In this document: in pieces, positions 10,681 through 19,621 of the stretch | How the letters are laid out: the number at the start of each line of letters is the position of its first letter | How positions within the stretch are numbered: position 1 is the stretch's first letter | Assembly: GCA_947455595.1 (NCBI GenBank) | Contig: CANGOP010000008.1 | Location: forward strand, 1-64,000 | Reading direction: 5' to 3' | From: Gammaproteobacteria bacterium | GTDB lineage: Bacteria; Pseudomonadota; Gammaproteobacteria; Steroidobacterales; Steroidobacteraceae | DNA: 64,000 bases | The notes under the pieces: generated by a model | What the model saw: the letters and a program-made list of their open reading frames with translations, nothing else | Databases searched by the model: none | What the model was told of the DNA's origin: nothing | Translations under genes and position numbers: made by a program

Positions 10681-11781
10681 ATGTTGCTTCGTCGCTTATT
10701 GTGGGTGGGACTGGTCCTTTGGATCGGGGTGGCAGCCGCCGAACCGCTGAAGACGCGAAACGTGGTGTTCGTCGTCAGTGACGGTCTGCGTTGGCAGGAA
10801 GTGTTCACGGGTGCTGACCCCATTTTGGTGGCCGATAAGGACGCCAATTGGGTGGATGCGCCCGAGATGAAAAGCCGGTTCTGGGACGAGGACGTTCAGA
10901 AGCGTCGCGCCAAGCTGATGCCGTTCCTGTGGGGGACCATGGCCAAAGACGGCCAGCTGTTCGGTAACCGGACCAAGGGTAGCCTCGCGAACGTCACCAA
11001 CGACCAATGGTTCTCATTCCCCGGCTACAACGAGATGTCCTCGGGAGTCGCGGATCCGAAGATTCGCTCGAACCACTTTGGCGTGAATCCCAACGTGACC
11101 GTCTACGAGTGGCTGAATACGCTGCCGGAACTGAAGGGTAAGGTGGAGATCTTTGGCACCTGGGACACCTTCCATGACATCTTCAATGAAGGCCGCAGCC
11201 ATCTGACGATTCGTGCAGGACGCAACCTGGTCGATGCAACGGATCAAAGCCCGCGGGGCCAGTTGTTGCGCGAACTCTACGAGGGTCAAGTGCCCTTGGA
11301 GGATCCCGATCCGACCGATGCGATGTTGCGGATCGTGTTGCGTGACCACCTCGCCAAAGTGCATCCACGGGTTTTATTCGTCGGTTACGGCGACACCGAT
11401 AACTTTGCGCACATGAAGCGCTATGACGGCTTCTTGACAGCCGCACAGCGCGCCGATTCTTTCGTCGCGGAACTGTGGAAGACGTTGCAGTCCATTCCCG
11501 ACTACAAGGGGACCACCACGCTCATCTTCACCGCCGATCATGGGCGTGGCCGCGGTCGGCATGATTGGATCGACCACAGCGTGAAGCAGCCAGGGTCCGA
11601 TGAGATCTGGGTCGGCGTCATGGGGCCGGATACGCCGGCCTTGGGTGAACGCGAAAACGTCGCGCCCATCACACAGTCTCAGTTGGCAGCCACGATCGCT
11701 GCATTCATGGGGCAGGATTTCCGCGCCTTCAAGCCGGAAGCCGCACCATCACTGTTTGAAGCGCTGAGCGTCCGTCACTAA
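10681..11781 (+). CDS. Exported alkaline-phosphatase-superfamily hydrolase
   Basis: The 366-residue protein has a signal peptide (MLLRRLLWVGLVLWIGVAAA), so it acts in the periplasm or outside. The ATG at 10681 follows GGGAGGCTGAG; the longer frame is not needed. Metal-site features of the alkaline phosphatase/sulfatase/phosphodiesterase superfamily are visible. They are VVSDGLRWQEVF near residues 31-42, GYGDTDNFAHMKRYDG near 238-253, and TADHGRGRGRHDWIDH near 283-298. The substrate (phosphate ester, phosphodiester or sulfate ester) cannot be decided. No sulfatase CxPxR motif is present, which argues against a classical formylglycine sulfatase. It is convergent with the cupin gene, with a 10-base gap. 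Confidence 0.75.
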   Translation: MLLRRLLWVGLVLWIGVAAAEPLKTRNVVFVVSDGLRWQEVFTGADPILVADKDANWVDAPEMKSRFWDEDVQKRRAKLMPFLWGTMAKDGQLFGNRTKGSLANVTNDQWFSFPGYNEMSSGVADPKIRSNHFGVNPNVTVYEWLNTLPELKGKVEIFGTWDTFHDIFNEGRSHLTIRAGRNLVDATDQSPRGQLLRELYEGQVPLEDPDPTDAMLRIVLRDHLAKVHPRVLFVGYGDTDNFAHMKRYDGFLTAAQRADSFVAELWKTLQSIPDYKGTTTLIFTADHGRGRGRHDWIDHSVKQPGSDEIWVGVMGPDTPALGERENVAPITQSQLAATIAAFMGQDFRAFKPEAAPSLFEALSVRH

Positions 11782-11791
11782 GAGATTGTGC

Positions 11792-12238
11792 TCATCCGCG
11801 CGCTGCCGGGTCGAAATCCGGCGGCGCGAGGATGAAGCCTGAGAATTCAAAACCCGGCGTCACCGTGCAACTGACGAGTGCATAGTCGCCGCAAGCCCGT
11901 GCCGATTGCCATGCCTGTTCGGGCACGATGCCTTGCACGCAGTCGCCATTGGCGAGATCCGGCCCGAGACGTAACAAGCGTACGCCGTCGTGGTCAGCAA
12001 TCCGCAATTCAAGCGGAGCGCCGGCATGCCAAAACCAGATTTCAGTCGCATCCACCCGATGCCAATGGGAGACCTCGTCGGCCTTGAGCAGAAAAAGAAT
12101 GGCGGTCCCGATGGACCGTCCATCGGGACCCAAGAGACCGCGCCAGGTTTCACGATAGTGACCGCCTTCGGGATGTGGACTCAATTGCAGTCGCTTAATT
12201 AAATCATCGGCATTCAGATCACAGCGTGTCATGGGCAT
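11792..12238 (-). CDS. DUF985 / cupin_5 family protein
   Basis: The 148-residue protein starts MPMTRCDLNADDLIKRLQLS, followed by PHPEGGHYRETWRG, the signature opening of the DUF985 (cupin-5) family. It continues with WHRVDATEIWFWHAGAPLEL, the cupin barrel strand. Members are small single-domain beta-barrels, and some are annotated as sugar epimerase-like; their role is unsettled. The ATG at 12238 was chosen because GGAGAG lies about 7 bases upstream; upstream in-frame starts lack a Shine-Dalgarno site. No signal peptide, so cytoplasmic. Confidence 0.8.
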   Translation of the reverse strand: MPMTRCDLNADDLIKRLQLSPHPEGGHYRETWRGLLGPDGRSIGTAILFLLKADEVSHWHRVDATEIWFWHAGAPLELRIADHDGVRLLRLGPDLANGDCVQGIVPEQAWQSARACGDYALVSCTVTPGFEFSGFILAPPDFDPAARG

Positions 12239-12351
12239 GGGTCGGCTCTCCGTCTTCATGAACACATCGTAATATTTCGCGATGTGCCGCGAGGTCGCCT
12301 CGTGGATTGAACGTAATGTGCCTTAAATTTGTGATCAACGTCGCAGGTTCG

Positions 12352-12474
12352 ATGGGCCATCAAACGCGCCATGCCAAACGTGAACTGCGTCGCGTCGCCA
12401 ACGCCCGACAGATCGCAATCTTGATCCCGACGACACGGATGGCACGCTGTGCGCCGTCCACGATGCAGGGTTGA
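12352..12474 (+). CDS. Possible 40-residue basic peptide upstream of a hypothetical gene
   Basis: An open frame from ATG 12352 encodes MGHQTRHAKRELRRVANARQ and 20 more residues, strongly basic. Its TGA is followed directly by the GAGGTG ribosome-binding site and ATG (12483) of the next gene. This is the spacing seen in translationally coupled leader peptides. An AGG lies near the start. Coding status is unproven; it may be chance in a high-GC gap. Confidence 0.25.
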   Translation: MGHQTRHAKRELRRVANARQIAILIPTTRMARCAPSTMQG

Positions 12475-12482
12475 GGTGATTT

Positions 12483-13139
12483 ATGGGCGTACTCAGTTTC
12501 TTGGCCGCAGCCCGTCGCAAGACGGATCCCGTCGCGACGCCGGCTGATGTCGGTTATACCCCGAAGCCCACCGTTGATACCGCGCTTGAGAAGATTGAGG
12601 CACGCTTTGGCGCTGCCGCTCGACCGGCCGCTGCCAGGATCCGCGAAGCTTTCATGTGGCATCGCACCGGTCGTAAAGCCGATGCCTTTGCCGCTTTCCA
12701 TGCCATGTTGGCGGACCCAAGCTTGGTGGATGATCCGAAAGCCCGTATCGCCATCGAGGGCGAGATCCTAGGAAGGCTGCGTGTCTGCTACGAACGCGAG
12801 GGTTGCTTCAGCCCCGCTCTGGTGGAGGCGGCGCTGGCTTATGCGCTGCATGCCAAGGCATTCGCGGTGGACGGACGTGAAGAGGCGCTGCAGAAGATGC
12901 GCGACCCCGAATTCTTCGATCGGTATTTTAAGCCCCTGCTGGAGCGCGCGCGCTTGCTGCACGCGAGTGTGAAGTTTCGGGCCATCGTCGATGCGCAGTT
13001 GAAGACTTTGCCGTTGGTTGACACCGCAGCCATGCGCGAGGCGCTCGATCAGTTTCAACGCAATCCGCCACCGTTGCCGAAGCGGGTGGTTGAGCGGGTT
13101 GCCGGGCGTCTGCACATCACAGAACTGCACGGCGCGTAA
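12483..13139 (+). CDS. Hypothetical cytoplasmic protein, 218 residues
   Basis: I do not recognise the family. The protein has no signal peptide beyond a short hydrophobic MGVLSFLAAA. It is predicted to be mostly helical, rich in Ala, Arg, Lys and Glu, with segments such as KIEARFGAAARPAAARIREA and REALDQFQRNPPPLPKRVVE. Start ATG 12483 has GAGGTG upstream. It stands alone, with a candidate short leader frame before it and a hairpin after it. Confidence 0.65.
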   Translation: MGVLSFLAAARRKTDPVATPADVGYTPKPTVDTALEKIEARFGAAARPAAARIREAFMWHRTGRKADAFAAFHAMLADPSLVDDPKARIAIEGEILGRLRVCYEREGCFSPALVEAALAYALHAKAFAVDGREEALQKMRDPEFFDRYFKPLLERARLLHASVKFRAIVDAQLKTLPLVDTAAMREALDQFQRNPPPLPKRVVERVAGRLHITELHGA

Positions 13140-13155
13140 ACGTCCCCCTCGGCTT

Positions 13156-13199
13156 GGGCCGCACGGACGGATCCGGCGGCCCGGCCATCTTCCTTTTTC
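13156..13199 (+). terminator. Probable terminator after the hypothetical gene
   Basis: GGGCCGC (13156-13162) pairs with GCGGCCC (13176-13182). A C/T-rich tract with five consecutive T follows (CTTCCTTTTTCCC, about 13188-13200). It lies between convergent genes. Confidence 0.45.
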
Positions 13200-13200
13200 C

Positions 13201-14445
13201 CTAGCGCGCGTTGCCTTGGCGCAGTTTCTCGAGGTAGCGGTCGCGCAGCGCGGTTTGACGCGTCTGCAGCGTTCGAGGTTCACCGTTCAGCCACTGCGCT
13301 TCGACCATGGAGGTGACCTCCAGCGGGTCACCGCTCCACACAACCAGTTGGGCCTTCTCTCCCACGGTCAACGTACCCGTGCTGGGTGCGGCCGCAAAGA
13401 CGCTCGCGGGTACTTGGGTGACTGCCGCAAAAGCCTTGTTCCAACTCATGCCATGCGCCACCGCATTGCCGGCAGCCTGACGCAGCTTGCGCGCTTCATG
13501 GGGCGAGCTGCTACGCAGACTAAACGCCACAGTGACGCCGGCGTGCTCGAGTCGCGCAGCGTTTTCAAGCGTGGTGGCCAGGCGATCGAAGTCCGCCGGC
13601 AGCGCCTCCAAAGGATCGATGACGACCGGCACCTGCGCTGCCGCCAGATCCTTGGCGACGCGCCATGCTTCGGCGCCGCCGCCAATGATCACGTGGATTT
13701 TTTGCTTGGCACTGAACTGCAGGATCGCGCGAATGTCAGCAGCCCGGTCCGCCTTGAACAGGACAGGTAAACGTCCTGACAAGACTTGTTGCAGCGTCGC
13801 GCGGCCCGCCTCTGTCAGACGTCGCGGCTCACCCGCGCGCGGCGGGTGACGGGCTTCCTCAAAGGCGTCTGCGAGCAGTAAAAAGGCGGCTGCGCGGTTA
13901 TCGCCGGCGAGCTCAGCACCGTCATGCCCCATCTCGACCACGAGCGCGCTGGGTGCCCGTGGTGCTTGCCCGTCCAGCGTGACGATATCGGCGAGGCCGT
14001 CAATGACGTTGCCACCTTGGGTGTGCTTGCCCGGCTCGGGCGCCAGCAGAGCGAAGCCCACGCCCTCGACACGGGCGATTTCAACCGGCTCGGAATCCGG
14101 GTTGAACGCGAGCGCCGGATCGAACTCGGGCCGCACATCGCCCAGATTGAGGCTGCCGTCATTGGTGCTGTGCTCAGCGCTGATTTCGACGACACCCATC
14201 GAGCCGATGCCACCGAACAGCGTCGGGGTGATCCAGTGGCCCTTCACGTCTACAACCGTCGCACCGGGTGGTGCCGTCACCTGCGGGCCGATCGCGCGGA
14301 TCCGTCCGTCGACAATCAGGACGGCACCATCCTCGAGGATGGGGCCGGTGCCGGTGACGACGCGAGCATGCTGATACAGCGTAGTGCCGGCGGAGGCGAC
14401 AGCGCTGAGCAGTACAGCGGCACTGAAGAGAATGGGATGCTTCAT
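13201..14445 (-). CDS. Exported amidohydrolase-fold protein lacking the HxH metal motif
   Basis: The 414-residue protein has a signal peptide (cleavage near AVASAG). It shows the N-terminal beta-sandwich and barrel layout of metal-dependent amidohydrolases (VVTGTGPILEDGAVLIVDGR, VDVKGHWITPTLFGG). Where active members read GLIDxHxH, this one reads TPTLFGGIGSMG (about 73-84), so both first metal ligands are missing. It overlaps the upstream amidohydrolase by 4 bases (ATGA), implying coupled translation and probably a complex. It is best read as a non-catalytic or altered partner of the intact enzyme. Confidence 0.75.
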   Translation of the reverse strand: MKHPILFSAAVLLSAVASAGTTLYQHARVVTGTGPILEDGAVLIVDGRIRAIGPQVTAPPGATVVDVKGHWITPTLFGGIGSMGVVEISAEHSTNDGSLNLGDVRPEFDPALAFNPDSEPVEIARVEGVGFALLAPEPGKHTQGGNVIDGLADIVTLDGQAPRAPSALVVEMGHDGAELAGDNRAAAFLLLADAFEEARHPPRAGEPRRLTEAGRATLQQVLSGRLPVLFKADRAADIRAILQFSAKQKIHVIIGGGAEAWRVAKDLAAAQVPVVIDPLEALPADFDRLATTLENAARLEHAGVTVAFSLRSSSPHEARKLRQAAGNAVAHGMSWNKAFAAVTQVPASVFAAAPSTGTLTVGEKAQLVVWSGDPLEVTSMVEAQWLNGEPRTLQTRQTALRDRYLEKLRQGNAR

Positions 14446-15845
14446 GGGGCTTCTCCACGGGTCGCCGGTTGTCCCAGCAGAAAATCGGAGCGGGGGGTCG
14501 CGGCGGGGTGTGCGCGATCAAACTGCAGCACACCATCGATGTACACCTGCTCGGCCAGCGCGTACGAGCTGAACGGTTCACGGTTCCAGATCACGACGTC
14601 AGCCATCTTGCCGACCTCGAGAGAGCCGGTGCGATCCCCGATGCCGAGCGCACGGGCGGGGTTGAGGGTGATCCAGCGCACGGCGCGCTCGGGCGGGATC
14701 TCAAGCCCCATGGCGCGACCGCGTGCGAGTGCTTTGCCCGCTTCCTGATTGAGGCGCTGAATGCCCTCTTCAGAGTCCGAGTGCACGATGGCGCAGCCGT
14801 TGGGGGCGGCATCAACCAAGGAGATGTTTTCCTGGATGCCGTCAAAGGATTCCATCTTGAAGCCCCACCAGTCCGCCCACATCGCGGCGCAGATGCCGTT
14901 CTCGGCGAGCCGATTGGCGATTTTGTAGGCCTCTGTGGCGTGATGGAATGTCGCGATTCGAAAGCCGAACTCTTTCGACATATCGATCATGGTCGCCATC
15001 TCATCGGCGCGGTAGCAGTGCATCTGCACGGCGATATCGCCTTTGAGTGCGCCCGCTAAGGTGTCGAGGCGCAGATCGCGCTTCGGTGGCTTGGCCGTTT
15101 CCGCGTCCTTACCGCCGGCGCGGATCTTGGCGTCGTAGTCGTTCCAATCGCGCAGATAGTCTTTCGCTTCGATCCACTGCGCACGGTAGCCCGCTACGTT
15201 ACCCATCCGGGTGGAGGGCGCCTGATTGTGGCCCCCATAGACGCGCTTTGGGTTTTCACCGCAGGCCATCTTGAGCCCGTGCGGCGCGCCGGGGAACTTC
15301 ATCGCCTGGTAGGTGATCGCCGCGACGTTCTTCAGTACGACACCGCGACCACCAATCAGGTTGGCTGAGCCAGGCAGGATCTCCAGCGACGTTACACCGC
15401 CTTCCAGTGCTTTCTGAAAGCCGGGATCATTGGGCCAGATCGAATGTTCAGCCCAGACGTTGGCGGTCACGGGCGCCGTGGCCTCATTACCGTCCTGCAT
15501 CGAGGAGATCGCAGGGCTTGGGTACACCCCGAGGTGTGAGTGAATATCGATGATGCCGGGGGTGACCGTACGGCCACGAGCATCGACGATCACGGCGCCG
15601 TCCGGCGCCGCGAGATGCGCGCCGATGGCGGCGATCACACCGTCCTTGAGCAGGATGTCGGTATTGTCGAGTCGCTCACCGGTGCCGGTGAGCACCGTCG
15701 CGCCCTGAATGAGGACGGGCGCGGCTGGCGCGACGGTATAGGTTGACGGGTAGGGGTCGGACGGCGCCGCTTGTGCGACGAGAGACACGAACAGGGTAGC
15801 GATGAGTAGGCTTAATCGACCTACCGGGACACGATTCGCGGGCAT
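14442..15845 (-). CDS. Exported metal-dependent amidohydrolase
   Basis: The 467-residue protein has a signal peptide (LLIATLFVSLVAQAA). VTPGIIDIHSHLG at about 95-106 supplies the two metal-binding histidines (H102, H104). A barrel with HATEAYK and a late HSDSEEGIQ motif (Asp) is consistent with the superfamily. Relatives include imidazolonepropionase-like and Xaa-Pro/Xaa-Arg dipeptidase-type enzymes, so a cyclic amide or dipeptide substrate is plausible but unproven. ATG 15845 is preferred over GTG 15854 because GGAGG sits about 10 bases upstream of the ATG. It is the first gene of a two-gene operon with the degenerate amidohydrolase. Confidence 0.82.
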   Translation of the reverse strand: MPANRVPVGRLSLLIATLFVSLVAQAAPSDPYPSTYTVAPAAPVLIQGATVLTGTGERLDNTDILLKDGVIAAIGAHLAAPDGAVIVDARGRTVTPGIIDIHSHLGVYPSPAISSMQDGNEATAPVTANVWAEHSIWPNDPGFQKALEGGVTSLEILPGSANLIGGRGVVLKNVAAITYQAMKFPGAPHGLKMACGENPKRVYGGHNQAPSTRMGNVAGYRAQWIEAKDYLRDWNDYDAKIRAGGKDAETAKPPKRDLRLDTLAGALKGDIAVQMHCYRADEMATMIDMSKEFGFRIATFHHATEAYKIANRLAENGICAAMWADWWGFKMESFDGIQENISLVDAAPNGCAIVHSDSEEGIQRLNQEAGKALARGRAMGLEIPPERAVRWITLNPARALGIGDRTGSLEVGKMADVVIWNREPFSSYALAEQVYIDGVLQFDRAHPAATPRSDFLLGQPATRGEAP

Positions 15846-15887
15846 GCACTCCACCTCCGGGGCGACGGCCCCGAGACTGCGCAGTGT

Positions 15888-15907
15888 AGCGCCGCCAAGG
15901 CGGCGCT
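15888..15907. terminator. GC-rich hairpin downstream of the GH81 gene
   Basis: AGCGCCGCC (15888-15896) and GGCGGCGCT (15899-15907) form a 9-bp perfect inverted repeat with a minimal loop. It lies just after the GH81 stop and before the amidohydrolase start. No T-run follows, so it may stabilise the mRNA end or weakly terminate. Confidence 0.4.
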
Positions 15908-15919
15908 GCCGATTCCCGA

Positions 15920-18238
15920 TTAAGGGCTGCGCGCGAGTGCGTGGGCCGGCACGTCGAGCGTGGTGCCATCGCTGAAATGGACGGTGCGGACGGTATCGCC
16001 GGCGTTGTACGCCAGATGCGTGCGACGTCCGTCTTTACTGAAAACCCCGTAGAGGGCGGTATCGGCCGTGACCGCGAAGTCGGGCAGACCCATCTCAGCA
16101 AGGCTCTGAATCCAGTGCAGCGTGTGGGTGCGCGTTTCACCCACCTCGACCGACGAGTGGCGATCCCACGCCTTCATGGCAGCCGCCGGGTCGGCTAACG
16201 CCAGGTACTCAGCCAAAACGTCCTGCCAGATCTCGGGTGGCGTGCCGTCGGTGATGCCGCGCGTCTGGTACGCCTTCACTTCCAGCGGCAGCGCCGCGAA
16301 GCCCCGTTGGATCGCCGACGGATCTCGACTGAGGTAGGTGGATGCCGTGGTGATGGGCAATAGATTGATGCCCATGATCTGGCGCGGCTCCTCGGTCCAC
16401 CAGGTGTTGTAGCCGTACATGCCACCAAAGACCATGCTGGCGAACGAACTGCCGAGTTCCGGTGCCAGCACGTTGCGTGGCAAGTCGAACCAGTACTGCT
16501 GTACGGACGCGACCTCGGCGGTATAGAGATAGACGCCAAGGTCACGCAGTGCGCGATCGTGCATCACTTCACCGAGCAGAATCACACCCGCCCAGGCATT
16601 GACCGCTTCGGAGGAGCTCTCTTGGTTGTTGCCGAACTCAAACGGCTGGATGCCCGAGGCCCACGAGTGGCCTTCATAGGGATCGAAGTTGCGCAGGAAC
16701 GGATAGTCGGTGCGCCCGCGTTCGGTAGTGACGATGTCCTTGAGCAACTCGCGGACCATACCACCCCACCGGTCATCGTTCAGCCAAGAGGAATCGCGCA
16801 GGCCGATCGCTGCGGCGGCCTGTAGCCAGTACCCGTAGTGGAAGTGGTGATCGTTGATTTGGGTGACGCTGCCGTATTCCTGCGGGAACCCAAACAGGGT
16901 GCCGAGCGTTGCGTCGTAGGTGAAATGCTGCGCATGGCGGCCATCGAACCACAGCTCGAGGCGGCTTTTCAGGTTGTTCAGGAGTTCGTCACGCTGTGCG
17001 AGTCGACCATGCGCTTCGGCAACGCCCGCCAACTGGCTGACGCCACCGAGACCCTTGCCGATCCAGTAGGTACCGTGTCCTTGCTTCATAAACAGTTGGT
17101 CGGCCTTGGCCACGTCGCCGCTGAGCAAAGCCTCGACTTGTGATCTCGCGGCGGGATCGGTCACGGCGCCCCATCGGGGGAGTAGACCGTTGAAGGTTCG
17201 CGTCAGGGTGAATTCGTTGGCCGCGATGAGCCGGATCTGACCGCGGACGCTCTCGTACGTGGGGCTGGATGCCGGTGCGGCTGACGTCGCGCTCCACTGG
17301 TGCGGGAACAAACCCATGAGCGTGGTCGTCTGCTCGCCCTGCAACGATCGCGTGCGGATCCGGAAGGTGTTCGTGACTTGCGAGGTCGCTTCATCGTAGT
17401 GCCAATCCACACGCGTCTCGGTGGGGCGCGCATAGGCGTGCTGGGCAAAGAGCGCCAAGGTCTCAGGCTTGTCGTCCGGCAGTCCGGCTACGACCGCATA
17501 GCGGGCCCCGTCAGTCAGGTGCAGCACCACGTCGGTGGTGGAGAGACGCTCGAATTGGCTGTGTTCGGGGGCGTAAATCGCGTACGGGCGTCCGTCGATA
17601 CGCAGGACGAGCGAGTGGTCAGCCGTCGCCACGGTCTCAGCTGCGGTGCGGAAATGAAAGCGCAGATCGCCGCTCGGGACGTCGTAATAGCTGTAGGGGC
17701 TCCCATGCAGCACAGTCGCCTCGAGACCTTGTCCAGCCTCGTCGGCGAGGCGCACGGTGACCATCCAGTCGTCATGCTGCGCCAGCGCACTGTGGGTAGG
17801 CTGATAAGCCGTCGCCGAGACACTCAGAGCACCCACGTGTGGATAGCGGATAAATCGCTTGCGCCCGTCATCTTCGATGGCGACAACTTTGCTCGGCAAA
17901 CCGACTTCAAAGCCGGCTTCTGTCGGGCGATAGGTGAGGGGTTGCGCGTAGAGCGGATAGGCCCAGCGATGAAACATCACCGTGGAGTACCATTGATTCG
18001 TCGGCGCGGCCTGGCGTGCGGCATCGCCCACCCGGAACTGCGGTGCCGGTGGTGGCGCTTCAAACCCGAGTTCGCTGGCAATCGGCCGTAAGACGACGGC
18101 GCCCGCGCCGTGCTTGTCGAAACTGTCGGCCGCGCGGGCGGATAGCCCCATGCACAGCAGCAGCGCCGCAATACCGGCGGCGGCCGAAGCCCCCGCCGAA
18201 CGAGATGAGCGGTTCGAGGGGCGGGGTGTGTGCATCAT
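15920..18238 (-). CDS. Secreted endo-beta-1,3-glucanase, GH81
   Basis: The enzyme hydrolyses internal beta-1,3 bonds of laminarin or curdlan-type glucans, inverting the anomeric centre. The 772-residue product starts MMHTPRPSNRSSRS at ATG 18238 and has a signal peptide ending near ARAAD. GH81 features are present in order. TNQWYSTVMFHRWAYPLYAQ near the N-terminus is followed by the catalytic-region motifs NDHHFHYGYWL, EGHSWASGI and NNQESSSEAVNAWAG. Length is typical. It is the third gene of a leftward operon (GH17, outer-membrane barrel, GH81). Its ribosome-binding site TGAGG overlaps the stop codon of the barrel gene, so translation is likely coupled. Control is presumably from the LacI-operated promoter at 21419-21448. 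Confidence 0.93.
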   Translation of the reverse strand: MMHTPRPSNRSSRSAGASAAAGIAALLLCMGLSARAADSFDKHGAGAVVLRPIASELGFEAPPPAPQFRVGDAARQAAPTNQWYSTVMFHRWAYPLYAQPLTYRPTEAGFEVGLPSKVVAIEDDGRKRFIRYPHVGALSVSATAYQPTHSALAQHDDWMVTVRLADEAGQGLEATVLHGSPYSYYDVPSGDLRFHFRTAAETVATADHSLVLRIDGRPYAIYAPEHSQFERLSTTDVVLHLTDGARYAVVAGLPDDKPETLALFAQHAYARPTETRVDWHYDEATSQVTNTFRIRTRSLQGEQTTTLMGLFPHQWSATSAAPASSPTYESVRGQIRLIAANEFTLTRTFNGLLPRWGAVTDPAARSQVEALLSGDVAKADQLFMKQGHGTYWIGKGLGGVSQLAGVAEAHGRLAQRDELLNNLKSRLELWFDGRHAQHFTYDATLGTLFGFPQEYGSVTQINDHHFHYGYWLQAAAAIGLRDSSWLNDDRWGGMVRELLKDIVTTERGRTDYPFLRNFDPYEGHSWASGIQPFEFGNNQESSSEAVNAWAGVILLGEVMHDRALRDLGVYLYTAEVASVQQYWFDLPRNVLAPELGSSFASMVFGGMYGYNTWWTEEPRQIMGINLLPITTASTYLSRDPSAIQRGFAALPLEVKAYQTRGITDGTPPEIWQDVLAEYLALADPAAAMKAWDRHSSVEVGETRTHTLHWIQSLAEMGLPDFAVTADTALYGVFSKDGRRTHLAYNAGDTVRTVHFSDGTTLDVPAHALARSP

Positions 18239-18242
18239 GACC

Positions 18243-19586
18243 TCAGAAGATGAAGTTCGCGCCGACGGTAATCGAATTCGCGGAACGGCTTTCACGCGGA
18301 TCGACGTTGAAGAACGCCGTATTGTTCGGGAATGACAAGGGTGCCGGCAGCTGCTTGTCGAAAGTGACGCGACCGACGCCACCGTACATTTCCATGTGCT
18401 TGGAAATTTCCGGCATCTTGCGATAGAGGCCAACATTCACAAACGTGGCGCTATTGGACTGGCCCCATTCCGTCGGCGTGCGCACATAGGCCTTGTTATA
18501 GCGCACCCCGCCGACTGTAAAGGTCCACAGACGATAGGTGTAGCCGATACCCATCATGGCATCCCACTCAATCGCGTGGTGACGCTGGAAGTCCGAGGCG
18601 TAATTGAAGCCCGGTTGATCCCAGAAGCAGTTGCTCGCGGTCGGGCTCGTGGGGCCGTAGTCGCATTGCTGCTGCTGGCCAGACCACTCATTGCGCTTCA
18701 CGCCGTAGCTCATCTTCCAGGTCGGGTTGAACCAATGCGTGCCTTCGATAATCAGGACATTTTCGGTGGGCGCTTTGTAGTCCGGGGAAGTCGCCGGTCC
18801 ATTGGTGTCGCCTTGGGCGCCATAGAAGGCCCCCTTGGAGAAGGAGCTTTGGCGACCGCCGCTCGAGTCCTGAAAAATCACCTCAACCAGATTCTTGGCA
18901 TTCGACCACTGAATGAACGCTTCGAAGAGTTTGGGTTTCTCCGCCTCAATCACGGCCGAGGATGGGTTGAGTGGTGCCCGTTTCGTGGCCGTGGCACCGG
19001 TGATCTCAAAGCGGATTTTGCCGGTGCCGATTTCGTACTCACGCGTGGCATAGCGCACAGCCTCCGGGAACACACCATAGCCGGCGCCCGATTCTGCCCA
19101 TGAACTCGACAGTCCCATTGGATAGGCGAAGGCGTCTGAGCGCGTCCATGCCCGCGAGGTCATCTTGCCCACATCCAGACTGCCGTACTTTGGGTAGGCA
19201 ATCCCGGCATACAGATCGATCAAATAATTACCGAAAATGTCGGGTCCGTTGTTGCGCACGCGCGAGGTCGCGCGTCCACCAATGGACCACGCACTATCAA
19301 ACTCGTGATTGGCGCCGACCGTGAGCATGGCGAGACCTAAGTTGGCGGTGGTCTGCCCCGAGTTGCCCGGCTGATTCAGCATCGGCGTCGGTGGATTCAG
19401 GACGCCACGCGGATCATAGGAGGAGGGGTTCGATAACCCGAGCGAGCAGTTATCGCACATCGAGAATTCGTCTTTGGCGAATCCATTGATCGTGATGTCG
19501 CCGAATTTGACGGCGTGCGCAGAGCCCGTTGCCAAGACGGCAGTGAGGGTAATCGCCAGAGGGCGGCGAACGTTCAGTGTCTTCAT
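18243..19586 (-). CDS. Outer-membrane beta-barrel protein of the glucan locus (porin-like)
   Basis: The 447-residue protein starts MKTLNVRRPLAITLTAVLAT at ATG 19586 with GGGAGA upstream and has a signal peptide ending SAHA. The mature part alternates amphipathic strands and turns (LAMLTVGANHEF, IGYTYRLWTFTVGGVRYNKA). It ends NSITVGANFIF, with a terminal phenylalanine as in proteins inserted by the Bam machinery. An N-terminal Cys pair (CDNC) is present. There is no TonB box or plug, so passive diffusion rather than energised import is expected. Its position between GH17 and GH81 suggests a channel for beta-glucan oligosaccharides. The family name is not recognised with certainty (porin/DUF1302-like barrels are alternatives). 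Confidence 0.75.
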   Translation of the reverse strand: MKTLNVRRPLAITLTAVLATGSAHAVKFGDITINGFAKDEFSMCDNCSLGLSNPSSYDPRGVLNPPTPMLNQPGNSGQTTANLGLAMLTVGANHEFDSAWSIGGRATSRVRNNGPDIFGNYLIDLYAGIAYPKYGSLDVGKMTSRAWTRSDAFAYPMGLSSSWAESGAGYGVFPEAVRYATREYEIGTGKIRFEITGATATKRAPLNPSSAVIEAEKPKLFEAFIQWSNAKNLVEVIFQDSSGGRQSSFSKGAFYGAQGDTNGPATSPDYKAPTENVLIIEGTHWFNPTWKMSYGVKRNEWSGQQQQCDYGPTSPTASNCFWDQPGFNYASDFQRHHAIEWDAMMGIGYTYRLWTFTVGGVRYNKAYVRTPTEWGQSNSATFVNVGLYRKMPEISKHMEMYGGVGRVTFDKQLPAPLSFPNNTAFFNVDPRESRSANSITVGANFIF

Positions 19587-19621
19587 AGGTGTCTCCCGGT
19601 TTGCGCGGCGCTCTATGGTCA

